A DNA stretch of 47,706 nt from Oscillospiraceae bacterium (lineage in GTDB: Bacteria; Bacillota; Clostridia; Saccharofermentanales; Saccharofermentanaceae), in contig SVJC01000004.1 of the NCBI GenBank assembly GCA_015069215.1, positions 1 to 47,706 on the forward strand, in the 5' to 3' direction. The notes beneath the pieces were generated by a model. That model was not told the origin of the DNA. It did no database searches and was given only the letters and a program-made list of their open reading frames with translations. Both the position numbers and the translations under genes were made by a program. Each line of letters starts with the position of its first letter. Position 1 is the first letter of the stretch. Positions 37,717 to 47,084 of the stretch are shown here, piece after piece.

Positions 37717-38508
37717 ATGGAAGAAGAAAAGAAAGAAGTCTCTGAAGTAAAGGAAACAGAGAAAAAAGAAGTTAAGGCTGAAGGCAAAAAGTCTTTCCTG
37801 AACGAGAACACTCTTGAGATCATTACGGTAATACTGCTCGGCATCACCGCGCTTCTTACCGCATGGGCAAGCTATGTCGGCTCGATCCACGGCGGCAATC
37901 AGGCTACGAACTATGCAACGAGCAACAATATCTCGAGCGACGGTAACTCACTTTACAATGCCGCAGTACAGAATCTTTCCCAGGATATGGGGATCTGGAA
38001 CACCATTGCCTCTTATGAGGTAGAGATCCTTTATGCTGAATCCGTCAAGGACAATGCAGCCATCGAGGCAAATGTCTGGAAGCTTCAGTGGTTCTGCGAG
38101 GACAACCTTCCCGAGAACATGGCGGCTGCCATCGGATATGACGTCGAAAAATTCAACGACGGCAACAACGATACTCAGGAGATCCTTGAATGGCTCAAGG
38201 ACGATAAGGCAATAACAACACCTTTCACTGAAGAGTTCGTCAACAAATATTTCGAAGAGGCAAACACAAAGCTCGAGGAAGCAGAAAAGGTTATCGAGCA
38301 GGGTAAGCAGGATAACGCAAACGGCGACAAGTTCTCGCTCGTAACGGTAATCTACAGCGTTGCGCTCTTCCTTCTCGGCATTGTCGGAGTCTTCAAGAAC
38401 ACTACAAACAAGAAGCTCGTTCTTGCAGTCAGCGTTGTATGCCTGATCATTGCGGTCATATTCATGTGCACCATCCCGCTTCCTACATCCGGCGGTATCT
38501 TCGGATAA
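37717..38508 (+). CDS. Uncharacterised membrane protein (DUF4337-like)
   Basis: Charged N-terminus, TM ITVILLGITALLTAWASYVGSIHGG, two C-terminal TMs; SD aaggagc. Confidence 0.65.
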   Translation: MEEEKKEVSEVKETEKKEVKAEGKKSFLNENTLEIITVILLGITALLTAWASYVGSIHGGNQATNYATSNNISSDGNSLYNAAVQNLSQDMGIWNTIASYEVEILYAESVKDNAAIEANVWKLQWFCEDNLPENMAAAIGYDVEKFNDGNNDTQEILEWLKDDKAITTPFTEEFVNKYFEEANTKLEEAEKVIEQGKQDNANGDKFSLVTVIYSVALFLLGIVGVFKNTTNKKLVLAVSVVCLIIAVIFMCTIPLPTSGGIFG

Positions 38509-38538
38509 GTAGATACATTATTAAAGTGATGTTATAAT

Positions 38539-38564
38539 AGGACCGCCTTCGGGCGGTCCTTTTT
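38539..38564 (+). terminator. Intrinsic terminator with UUCG tetraloop
   Basis: ggaccgcc ttcg ggcggtcc TTTTT. Confidence 0.9.
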
Positions 38565-38615
38565 ATCTTTTGTGCGGATGCTCAAAAAAGTGTCCTGCCA
38601 TGTGAAAAAATTCAG

Positions 38616-38643
38616 TTGAAAATCAAAATGTTTTTGCTATAAT
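38616..38643 (+). promoter_or_regulatory. Promoter of the rpmJ-rpsM-...-rplQ unit
   Basis: TTGAAA (38616-38621), 16-nt spacer, TATAAT (38638-38643). Confidence 0.75.
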
Positions 38644-38712
38644 AGTACGGCATGCGCCCAAAAAGCGCCTGTGTTTTGTTGTGGAAAAATAAAGCAACCA
38701 GGAGGTTTACTT

Positions 38713-38826
38713 ATGAAAGTCAGACCGTCAGTAAAGCCGATGTGCGAGAAGTGCAAGATCATCCGCAGGAACGGCAAGGTTATGGTCATTTGCTCCGACC
38801 CCAAGCACAAGCAGAGACAGGGTTAA
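38713..38826 (+). CDS. rpmJ: 50S ribosomal protein L36
   Basis: [39 protein letters not shown] aggagg; below the ORF-track length cutoff. Confidence 0.97.
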   Translation: MKVRPSVKPMCEKCKIIRRNGKVMVICSDPKHKQRQG

Positions 38827-38890
38827 TCAGGCAAATGTCGGGTCTGTCATGTGTCGGAATTAGCCCTGACGCGAATTAGAAAGACAGGCC

Positions 38891-38996
38891 GCGGGCAAAC
38901 AAGCTCCGCCCGCAAACAATCGGAAGAATATTACACGCCATACTGTAAGGGCGGCTGCTCTTGAGGATAAACCCCGGAGTTCCTTACGCCGCGTGT
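38891..38996 (+). promoter_or_regulatory. Candidate structured leader between rpmJ and rpsM
   Basis: Hairpin gcgggc/gcccgc (38891-38913); compound stem acacgc/gcgtgt + gtaagg/ccttac (38933-38996). Confidence 0.45.
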
Positions 38997-39039
38997 CGTA
39001 TATATGAAGTATTACCACAATTCTATGGAGGTACACTAA

Positions 39040-39408
39040 ATGGCTCGTATAGCCGGCGTAGATTTACCGAATGACAAGAGGATCGAGACCGCTCTTACTT
39101 ACATTTTCGGTATTGGAACAACAAGCGCTGCGGACATCATCCGTGAGACAGGAATCAATCCTGATACGCGCGTAAAGGACCTTTCTGAGGACGAGGTCGC
39201 TAAGATCCGTGATCAGATCGAGAACAACTACAAGGTCGAAGGTGACCTTAAGAGAGAGATTGGCGCCAACATCAAGAGACTTACCGATATCGGTTGCTAC
39301 AGAGGACGCCGTCACAGATTAGGACTCCCCGTAAGAGGCCAGCGCACAAAGACGAATGCTCGTACCCGTAAGGGCCCTAAGCACACCGTCGCAGGCAAGA
39401 AGAAGTAA
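39040..39408 (+). CDS. rpsM: 30S ribosomal protein S13
   Basis: [26 protein letters not shown]...[29 protein letters not shown]. Confidence 0.98.
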   Translation: MARIAGVDLPNDKRIETALTYIFGIGTTSAADIIRETGINPDTRVKDLSEDEVAKIRDQIENNYKVEGDLKREIGANIKRLTDIGCYRGRRHRLGLPVRGQRTKTNARTRKGPKHTVAGKKK

Positions 39409-39426
39409 GGGGAGGTAAACTGATTT

Positions 39427-39816
39427 ATGGCAGTTAAGAAAAGTACAAGACCCAGAAGAAGCGAGCGTAAGAACGTCGTAGACGGTCAGGCTCATATTCA
39501 TGCTACATTCAACAATACGATAGTTACCATTACCGACAAGCAGGGCAATGCAATTTCATGGGCTTCTGCAGGTATGGATGCCAAGGGTTCCCGTAAGGGT
39601 ACAAGCTATGCAGCACAGGTTGCATCCGAGAAGGCTGCAAAGGCTGCTTGCGATCACGGTATGAAGACCGTTGATGTCTATGTCAAGGGGCCCGGATCCG
39701 GACGTGAGTCCGCTGTTCGTGCGCTTGAGACCGCAGGCCTCAGAGTAACAATGATCAAAGATGTTACTCCCGTTCCGCACAACGGCTGCCGTCCGCCTAA
39801 GCGCAGAAGAGTTTAA
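39427..39816 (+). CDS. rpsK: 30S ribosomal protein S11
   Basis: [16 protein letters not shown]...[14 protein letters not shown]...[18 protein letters not shown]. Confidence 0.98.
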   Translation: MAVKKSTRPRRSERKNVVDGQAHIHATFNNTIVTITDKQGNAISWASAGMDAKGSRKGTSYAAQVASEKAAKAACDHGMKTVDVYVKGPGSGRESAVRALETAGLRVTMIKDVTPVPHNGCRPPKRRRV

Positions 39817-39866
39817 TCCTTCTTCGTGCTTCTAACTATCTAAAACGAAAGAAAGAGGATAAATCA

Positions 39867-40460
39867 ATGGCCAGAGATATGACACCTGTCCTTAAGAAGT
39901 GCAGAGCCCTCGGTATTGAGCCTGCGTATCTGGGACTTAATAAGCAATCAAAGAAGAAGGCTAAGGTCGTCCGCAAGATGAGCGAGTACGGCATGCAGCT
40001 CAAGGAGAAGCAGAAGGCTAAGTTCATCTACGGAGTCCTTGAGAAGCCTTTCAGAAACTACTATGAGAAGGCACAGAAGCTTCACTACGGCACAACCGGT
40101 GAAAACCTCATGATCCTTCTCGAGACAAGACTTGACAACGTTCTGTTCAGAATGGGTTTTGCACGTACAAGAGACGAGGCAAGACAGATCGTAAGCCACA
40201 GAGAAGTTAAGGTTAACGGCAAGATCGTTAACATTCCTTCTTTCGGCGTTAAGGTCGGCGATCAGATCGAGATCAAGGAAAAGGCAAGAGGATCTCAGCG
40301 TTTCAAGGATATCGTTGAGGTTACCGGCTCAAGACGTTCTCCTGAATGGGTCGAGAGCGATCTGGAGAAGCTTGCAGGAAAGATCATCAAGCTTCCTACA
40401 AGAGAGCAGATCGATGTACCTGTTAACGAAGTACAGATCGTCGAGTTGTATTCTAAGTAA
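39867..40460 (+). CDS. rpsD: 30S ribosomal protein S4
   Basis: RLDNVLFRMGFARTRDEARQIVSHREVKVNGKIVNIPS (S4 domain); N-terminus lacks the 4-Cys zinc motif. Confidence 0.97.
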   Translation: MARDMTPVLKKCRALGIEPAYLGLNKQSKKKAKVVRKMSEYGMQLKEKQKAKFIYGVLEKPFRNYYEKAQKLHYGTTGENLMILLETRLDNVLFRMGFARTRDEARQIVSHREVKVNGKIVNIPSFGVKVGDQIEIKEKARGSQRFKDIVEVTGSRRSPEWVESDLEKLAGKIIKLPTREQIDVPVNEVQIVELYSK

Positions 40461-40514
40461 TAGCTAGGATATAACCGAAGAAATAGACCCCAAAAACTAT
40501 CAGGAGGATTAGAT

Positions 40515-41465
40515 ATGATGGAAATCAGCCAGCCGACAATCAAGTGCGTTGAGTCCAACGACGATAAGTCATACGGCAAATATACCATTGCCCCGCTCGA
40601 GCGCGGTTTCGGTACAACCCTCGGAAATTCGCTCCGCAGAGTTCTTCTCTCATCGCTTTCCGGTGCGGCAGTTACATCTGTAAAAATCGACAAGATTAAG
40701 CATGAGTTCTCCACTGTTCCGGGAATAATCGAAGACATGACCGAGATCATCCTTAACATCAAGGGTATCCGCGCTAAGCTTCACAACGAGTCTAATATTG
40801 TCAGCATCAGCGTTGCCAAGGGCAGAACCGGCGCGCTCACAGCAGGCGATATCGTACACGGACCTGATGTCCAGATTATGAATCCCGATCACGTCATCGC
40901 TCACCTCAACGGTGCAGACGACGTATTCATGGAGTTCACACTCAGCAAGGGACGCGGCTACAACACCGCTGAACAGAATAAGCCCAACAAGCAGGTCATC
41001 GGACTCATTCCGATCGACTCGATCTTCACACCTGTCAAGAAGGCTAACTACAAGGTTGAGAATACCCGTGTAGGCGCAAGAACAGACTACGACAGCCTTA
41101 CTATCGAAGTCTGGACAGACGGAACGATCGAAGTTGACGAGGCTCTGTCCTCTGCAGCTAACTGCCTCATCGACCACCTCAAGTTCTTCACAGCTCTCGC
41201 AGATACTGATTCCGCACTGAGCTTCAAGAGCATTGAAGAGTCCGGTGAGCACAACAGCAAGCTTTCGGGCGTTATTGAGGATCTCGATTTCTCCGTCCGT
41301 ACTTACAACTGCCTCAAGAGAGCACAGATCAACACTGTCGGCGATCTTGTAGCACGTACGATGGATGAGATGATCAAGGTAAGAAACCTCGGTAAGAAGT
41401 CTCTTGAAGAGATCATCGAGAAGCTCGAGGGTATGGGTCTTCACCTCAAGGACCAGGAAGAATAA
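40515..41465 (+). CDS. rpoA: RNA polymerase alpha subunit
   Basis: PLERGFGTTLGNSLRRVLLSSLSGAAVTSVKI and C-terminal VRTYNCLKRAQINTVGDLV...NLGKKSLEEI. Confidence 0.98.
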   Translation: MMEISQPTIKCVESNDDKSYGKYTIAPLERGFGTTLGNSLRRVLLSSLSGAAVTSVKIDKIKHEFSTVPGIIEDMTEIILNIKGIRAKLHNESNIVSISVAKGRTGALTAGDIVHGPDVQIMNPDHVIAHLNGADDVFMEFTLSKGRGYNTAEQNKPNKQVIGLIPIDSIFTPVKKANYKVENTRVGARTDYDSLTIEVWTDGTIEVDEALSSAANCLIDHLKFFTALADTDSALSFKSIEESGEHNSKLSGVIEDLDFSVRTYNCLKRAQINTVGDLVARTMDEMIKVRNLGKKSLEEIIEKLEGMGLHLKDQEE

Positions 41466-41489
41466 CTTACATCTTAGGAGGAAAATAAG

Positions 41490-42011
41490 ATGCCTAACAG
41501 GAAAATCAGCCGTCCTTCAGACCAGCGCGCTGCTATGCTGAAGAATCAGGTTACTAATTTGATAATAAACGGCAGACTTGAGACGACAGTTGCTCGTGCC
41601 AAGGAAGTAAGCGCCATCGTTGAAGGTCTCATTGCAACAGCAGTTAAAGAGAAGGACAACTACACTACTAAAGAGATCACAGTCTCTGCTGCAAAGCTCG
41701 ACGGTAAGGGAAAGAAGGTTCTCAAGACCAAGACTTCCAAGTCCGGCAAGAAGTACGAAGTAGTTGACCGTGAAGTTAAGACAAAGACCGTTCAGGTTGA
41801 CAACCCTTCACGTCTTGCAGCCCGCAAGCAGATGGTTAAGTGGCTTTACAAGAGCCATGACAGCGAGGGCAACATCATCAACCCCGTCAACAAGATGTTC
41901 GATGAGATAGCTCCCAAGTACGTCGGCAGAACCGGCGGCTACACAAAGCTTGTCCGCATCGGCCAGAGACGTGGTGACGGTTCCGAGATGGCTATCCTTA
42001 TGTTCGTGTAA
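41490..42011 (+). CDS. rplQ: 50S ribosomal protein L17
   Basis: RKISRPSDQRAAMLKNQVTNLIINGRLETTVARAKEV; long basic insert before GGYTKLVRIGQRRGDGSEMA. Confidence 0.95.
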   Translation: MPNRKISRPSDQRAAMLKNQVTNLIINGRLETTVARAKEVSAIVEGLIATAVKEKDNYTTKEITVSAAKLDGKGKKVLKTKTSKSGKKYEVVDREVKTKTVQVDNPSRLAARKQMVKWLYKSHDSEGNIINPVNKMFDEIAPKYVGRTGGYTKLVRIGQRRGDGSEMAILMFV

Positions 42012-42053
42012 TATACACAAACACAAAGATACCTTTAATCGTAAAAAATTAGC

Positions 42054-42085
42054 CGGGGGAGGTATGTAACCTCCCCCGTTTTTTT
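42054..42085 (+). terminator. Intrinsic terminator after rplQ
   Basis: cgggggaggt atgta acctcccccg TTTTTTT. Confidence 0.95.
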
Positions 42086-42122
42086 GTAATATAGCTTAAA
42101 ACTGTTATCAGAGGGGATCAGC

Positions 42123-43934
42123 GTGGAAAAGATATCCGTACAGGATGTTACGTTCACTTACGGCTCGGAAGGAGCCGATGTTTCCGCGCCTGCCGAACCC
42201 GCATTGGAGAACATAAGCCTTGAGATCGATAAAGGTTCATACACCGCGATCCTCGGAGCGAACGGTTCAGGCAAATCAACCCTTGCAAAGCTCATCGACA
42301 TAATCGAGGTTCCCGATTCAGGAAGGATAGTCATTTTCGGGCAGGACACGTCTGACGATGCATTGTTCTGGCAGATAAGGGAAAAGAGCGCGTGCGTTTT
42401 CCAGAATCCCGACAACCAGATAGTCGGAACCATAGTCGAAGAAGACGTCGCATTCGGTCCTGAGAACTTAGGGATCAAGCTTCCTGAGCTCCGTGAAAGA
42501 GTTGACCAGGCAATGAAGGATGTTGGTATCTACGAGTTAAGGCTCCGCGAAGCATCCGGCCTGTCAGGCGGACAGAAGCAGAAGCTCGCCATAGCGGGAG
42601 CCCTTGCCATGAGACCGGACATCCTGATCCTTGACGAGGCAACGGCCATGCTCGACCCGAGGAGCCGCGATGAATTCCTGGCGGTAGCCGAGGACATGCG
42701 TCTCAAAAAGGGCCTGACTCTTATAACCATAACGCACGACATGTCCGAAGTCATGCGCTGTGAAAAAGTAATCGTGCTCTCAAAGGGCAGGAAAGCTGCT
42801 GAAGGAACGCCTTCGCAGATATTTGCTGACATTTCCTTGGAACAGTACGGATTAAGAAGACCTGTCAGCATAAGATTTGCATATGAGATCGCAAGGCTTG
42901 CGGGAACCTCACTGACGGCTGAAGACCTGACGGGTGAAGCCAGGCTCCGTGAAAAGCTCGTCAAGATATTGAGCGATCCTGATCTGAATAGGAATCCTGA
43001 TATTCCTGAGGCAAAAGAAAACTTCAGATCCAAGTCATCCGGACGGAAGATCATGTCCGTAAAGGACCTGTTCAGCACGTACGACGGCGGAAAGACATTT
43101 GCGTTAAAGAACATCAACCTCGATGTCTATGAAGGCGAGATATTGGGAATAGTCGGAGAATCAGGGTGCGGCAAGACGACCCTGATATCCCACATGAATT
43201 CCATCCTCAAGCCTTCTTCAGGAGACATAGAGATATATCCCGTGGACGGGATCACGCTTAGGTGCTCGCAGAAAAAGGATGTCCCGAGGATAAGACAGAC
43301 CGTGGGACTCGTTTTCCAGTATCCCGAATATCAGCTCTTTGAAGAGACGGTCTATAAGGACATCTGCTACGGATTGAGGAAGATGAAGCTCTCCGCGGAG
43401 GAGCAGAAGGAAAGGGCAGTAAGGGCGGCAAGGGCTGTCGGCCTTGATAAGGACATCTTAAGAAGAAATCCTTTCGAGCTTTCCGGCGGACAGAAGAGGC
43501 GTGCCGCAATGGCAGGAGTTCTTGCCATGAGTCCTAAGATACTGGTCCTTGACGAGCCTGCAAGCGGACTTGATCCCGCAGGACGCGAAGAGATGTTTGC
43601 ACTCATAAAGTCGCTCAGGGAACTCGGAACGACAGTCATAATCGTGTCGCACAACATGGATGAGGCAGCAGCGTACTGCGACAGGATCTGCTGCATCAGA
43701 GACGGAGAAAATAAAGTGACGGAGACTCCCGACAGTCTTTTCGGAGACAGGGAAAAGACTGCCAGGATCGGAATAGACCAGCCGAAGATCACCAAGTTTA
43801 CGAACCTTCTCAAGGCTGATCTCAAAAAGTTGATGCCGCAGACGGATTTCGGCAAGCCGCTTTTCGATCCCGAAGAAGAAGCGCGCAGTGTCTACAGGGC
43901 AGTGCTGAAAGCGAGGCTGGAAGATGTTAAGTGA
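42123..43934 (+). CDS. Energy-coupling factor transporter ATPase, EcfA-EcfA fusion
   Basis: Two complete ABC cassettes: GANGSGKST/LSGGQKQK/LILDEATAMLDP and GESGCGKTT/LSGGQKRR/LVLDEPASGLDP; GTG start. Confidence 0.92.
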   Translation: MEKISVQDVTFTYGSEGADVSAPAEPALENISLEIDKGSYTAILGANGSGKSTLAKLIDIIEVPDSGRIVIFGQDTSDDALFWQIREKSACVFQNPDNQIVGTIVEEDVAFGPENLGIKLPELRERVDQAMKDVGIYELRLREASGLSGGQKQKLAIAGALAMRPDILILDEATAMLDPRSRDEFLAVAEDMRLKKGLTLITITHDMSEVMRCEKVIVLSKGRKAAEGTPSQIFADISLEQYGLRRPVSIRFAYEIARLAGTSLTAEDLTGEARLREKLVKILSDPDLNRNPDIPEAKENFRSKSSGRKIMSVKDLFSTYDGGKTFALKNINLDVYEGEILGIVGESGCGKTTLISHMNSILKPSSGDIEIYPVDGITLRCSQKKDVPRIRQTVGLVFQYPEYQLFEETVYKDICYGLRKMKLSAEEQKERAVRAARAVGLDKDILRRNPFELSGGQKRRAAMAGVLAMSPKILVLDEPASGLDPAGREEMFALIKSLRELGTTVIIVSHNMDEAAAYCDRICCIRDGENKVTETPDSLFGDREKTARIGIDQPKITKFTNLLKADLKKLMPQTDFGKPLFDPEEEARSVYRAVLKARLEDVK

Positions 43935-44733
43935 CATAAGCCTCGGAAGGTATTACAAAGTTGACTCGCTCCTCCACAGGACGGATCCCAGGGTAAAGGC
44001 CCTGCTCTATCTCGTCTATCTGGTGGTCATATTCATGATCAAGTCACCGGAAGCGATAGGCGCTCTGGCAGCTGTAATAGGCGTTCAGGTCTTCATGGCA
44101 AAGGTAAGCCTGTCTGTCATTTGGAAGACCGTCAGACCGGTCCTTCCGCTGTCTATATTCATCCTGATACTGAATCTCCTGACCATCAGCCAGGGAGAAA
44201 TTCTTTTCCAGTGGAAGATAATAACGATCACCGATTACGGTGTTGCAAGGGCTGTGCTTATGGCGATAAGGCTGATATTCCTCATCCTTTCGACGAGCCT
44301 TCTGCTCACGCTTACCACCACTCCGCTAAAGATCGCGGAAGCTTTGGAGAGCCTTTTTTCGCCCTTGAAGCTGATCAAGGTCCCGGTCCACGAGATGGCC
44401 ATGATGATGTCGATCGCATTGAGGTTCATACCGACTCTGATCGAGGAGACGGACAAGATAATGAAGGCGCAGGTCTCAAGAGGTGCCGATTATGATACCG
44501 GCTCGTTCCTGAACAGGGTAAAAGGATACATCACGGTTCTTATCCCGCTCTTTGTTTCGAGTTTCAGAAGAGCCGAAGAACTTGCTGTTGCGATGGATGC
44601 CAGATGCTACAGGGGAGGCGGCGGAAGAACAAAGCTGAACCCTCTGAAACTGACGGCTACAGACGTATTGACAGGCCTGTTCCTGACCGTCTGCGCGGCA
44701 GGTCTTGTCGTCATGGATTTGTCTTTGAGATAA
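43924..44733 (+). CDS. ecfT: Energy-coupling factor transporter transmembrane protein EcfT
   Basis: YYKVDSLLHRTDPRVKALLYLVY...MMMSIALRFIPTLIEETDKIMKAQVSRGAD...ELAVAMDARCYRGG. Confidence 0.93.
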   Translation: MLSDISLGRYYKVDSLLHRTDPRVKALLYLVYLVVIFMIKSPEAIGALAAVIGVQVFMAKVSLSVIWKTVRPVLPLSIFILILNLLTISQGEILFQWKIITITDYGVARAVLMAIRLIFLILSTSLLLTLTTTPLKIAEALESLFSPLKLIKVPVHEMAMMMSIALRFIPTLIEETDKIMKAQVSRGADYDTGSFLNRVKGYITVLIPLFVSSFRRAEELAVAMDARCYRGGGGRTKLNPLKLTATDVLTGLFLTVCAAGLVVMDLSLR

Positions 44734-44791
44734 ATAAGTCCCTGTGATAGAATTCTATTGTTGAAAACAAAGGAAGGGCGGATTATAAGCC

Positions 44792-45769
44792 ATGTCATAC
44801 TATGTCGGGATCGACCTCGGCGGCACTAACATCAAGGCCGGCGTAGTCGATGGTGAGGGCAAGCTCCTCAATAAGCTTTCCATAAAGACTAACGCGGATC
44901 GTGCGATGGAGGATATCATCCACGATATGGGCACTCTCGCAGCAGATGCTATCAAGGATGCGGGACTCGAGGTAAAGGATATCGAAGCCATCGGTATCGG
45001 TTCACCCGGAACTCCCGACAACGATGACGGACTGCTCGTTTATTCAAGCAATCTCCCGTTCAATAAAGCTCCCATGAGAAAGCTCATCAGGGAAGTCATC
45101 GATCTTCCCGTATACATCGATAACGATGCTAACTGTGCGGCAATGGCTGAGGCTGTTGCAGGCGCTGCCAAGGGAACAAAGGATTCCGTAACCATCACTC
45201 TCGGTACGGGCGTCGGCGCAGGTGTCATCGTCAGAGGCAGGATCTATTCAGGCTTCAACCAGGCAGGTTCCGAGTTCGGACACACCGTTCTCGTATCAGG
45301 CGGCGTACAGTGCGGATGCGGCCGTAAGGGGTGCTTTGAGCAGTATGCTTCAGCTACCGCTCTTGCAAGAATGACAAGAGAAGCTGCAGAGGCAAATCCT
45401 GATTCACTCCTTAACGAAGTTTACAAGGAATTCGGCGAATGGAATGCGCAGATCGCATTTGTGGCTCTCAAGAAGGGTGACAAGGTCGCAGCAGAAGTTG
45501 TCGACAAGTACACTTCTTACCTTGCTGACGGTCTTGCAAATGCCATCAACGCTTTCATGCCTGAGATCTTAGTCGTAGGCGGCGGTGTATGCAACGAAGG
45601 CGACCCGCTCCTCATTCCGATGCGCGAAAAGACAATGAGCAGACCTTATTTCGGACCAGGAGTTCCGAAGACAAGGATCGAGCTGGCCCAGATGGGCAAC
45701 GATGCAGGTATCGTCGGTGCAGCCATGATGGGCAAGTCCTGCTTGGACGACGGCAAGAACGGCATCTGA
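44792..45769 (+). CDS. ROK-family glucokinase
   Basis: GIDLGGTNIKAGVVD, LGTGVGAGVI, ROK zinc motif CGCGRKGCFEQYAS. Confidence 0.92.
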   Translation: MSYYVGIDLGGTNIKAGVVDGEGKLLNKLSIKTNADRAMEDIIHDMGTLAADAIKDAGLEVKDIEAIGIGSPGTPDNDDGLLVYSSNLPFNKAPMRKLIREVIDLPVYIDNDANCAAMAEAVAGAAKGTKDSVTITLGTGVGAGVIVRGRIYSGFNQAGSEFGHTVLVSGGVQCGCGRKGCFEQYASATALARMTREAAEANPDSLLNEVYKEFGEWNAQIAFVALKKGDKVAAEVVDKYTSYLADGLANAINAFMPEILVVGGGVCNEGDPLLIPMREKTMSRPYFGPGVPKTRIELAQMGNDAGIVGAAMMGKSCLDDGKNGI

Positions 45770-45773
45770 TAAA

Positions 45774-46535
45774 ATGCCGAGGCTCTGTTTCATAACCGAG
45801 TTTGACGGGACCGGATTTGCCGGATTCCAGTCACAGGAGAACGGCAGAGCCGTGCAGGATGTGCTTGAGAGCGCTCTTGCAGAATTATTCAAAGAGAAGA
45901 TCAGACTTACGGGATGTTCGAGGACTGACGCGGGTGTGCACGCTAAGTGCCACTTAAGTCACGCCGACGTCCCGTTTGTCATTCCCGAAGAGAAGTTCCC
46001 GCTCGCAATGAACGCGCTCCTTCCGGACGATGTTGCGGTCAAGCGGGCGTTCTATGCCAATGATGATTTTTCGGCACGATTTTCGATCAAGGGCAAAAAG
46101 TATATCTACAGGATATATGTCTCACCGACAAGGGATCCTTTTCTGGACAGATACGCATATTATTGCCCGGTCATGCCTGATATCGGGGCAATGAAGCAGG
46201 CAGCTAAAGCCTTTGCGGGAGAACATGATTTCCGCGCGTTCTGTGCAGCAGGCGGCAGCCAGAAGACTTATGTCAGAAGGCTTAATGAAGTTTCGGTCAG
46301 GACATCGGGAGATGATCCGCTTCAGATTGAGATCGAAGTGAAGGGTGAAGCTTTCCTTTATAACATGGTCCGCATAATCGCGGGGACCCTGCTTTACGTG
46401 GGGCAGGGCAAGATACCTGCCGATGGTATAGACGAGATCATCGAAAAGGGCGACAGGAGTCTTGCAGGCAAAACTCTTGCCGCGAAAGGCCTTACTTTGG
46501 AAGAAGTCTTATTCGATGAGCAGACTGCACGCTGA
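45774..46535 (+). CDS. truA: tRNA pseudouridine(38-40) synthase TruA
   Basis: YDGTxFxG-like EFDGTGFAGFQSQ, GCSRTDAGVHA, GEAFLYNMVRIIAGTLLYVG. Confidence 0.95.
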   Translation: MPRLCFITEFDGTGFAGFQSQENGRAVQDVLESALAELFKEKIRLTGCSRTDAGVHAKCHLSHADVPFVIPEEKFPLAMNALLPDDVAVKRAFYANDDFSARFSIKGKKYIYRIYVSPTRDPFLDRYAYYCPVMPDIGAMKQAAKAFAGEHDFRAFCAAGGSQKTYVRRLNEVSVRTSGDDPLQIEIEVKGEAFLYNMVRIIAGTLLYVGQGKIPADGIDEIIEKGDRSLAGKTLAAKGLTLEEVLFDEQTAR

Positions 46536-46634
46536 GCCACCGATTTTTCCCTAAAAAGATTTTTAAGGTGATATAATTATCTTTAGCGTGGGCGTGGAAT
46601 ACCTGCGCAAATTTTTAAAGGGAGGATTAGATTT

Positions 46635-47069
46635 ATGTCATGGTGGATCTACTGGCTGATAATACTCATCGTAATGATTATCATTGAAGCCGCCACAACT
46701 GCTCTCGCAACCATTTGGTTCGCGGCCGGAGCTCTCGTGGCTATGATCATGGACCTGTGCGGCGCACCCCATACTCTGCAGATCATCGTAATGGCAGCTG
46801 TGTCTGTCGTTACCTTCGTAATCTGTATGATCTGGATCAGGCCTAAGCTTGAATCGCTCCGCAGGGCAAACATCCAGAGGACCAACGCCGACAGGCTCAT
46901 CGGAATGGAGGGTGTTGTCATAGTACCCGTCAATCCCGTTGAAGGAAAAGGCCAGGTCAAAGTGGAAGGCCAGATCTGGAGCGCTAAATCAGAAAGCGCG
47001 ATAGACGAAGGCATTAAAGTAAGAATAAAGGCGATCGAAGGCGTTAAGCTTATCGTCGATCCCGTTTAA
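46635..47069 (+). CDS. NfeD-like membrane protein
   Basis: N-terminal TMs, then RTNADRLIGMEGVVIVPVNPVEGKGQVKVEGQIWSAKSESAIDEGIKVRIKAIEGVKLIVDP. Confidence 0.88.
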   Translation: MSWWIYWLIILIVMIIIEAATTALATIWFAAGALVAMIMDLCGAPHTLQIIVMAAVSVVTFVICMIWIRPKLESLRRANIQRTNADRLIGMEGVVIVPVNPVEGKGQVKVEGQIWSAKSESAIDEGIKVRIKAIEGVKLIVDPV

Positions 47070-47084
47070 CAACCGGAGGTATTT

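Noticed and set aside
40650-41444. 264-aa minus-strand ORF over rpoA
   Set aside because: Antisense to a clearly conserved rpoA; spurious.
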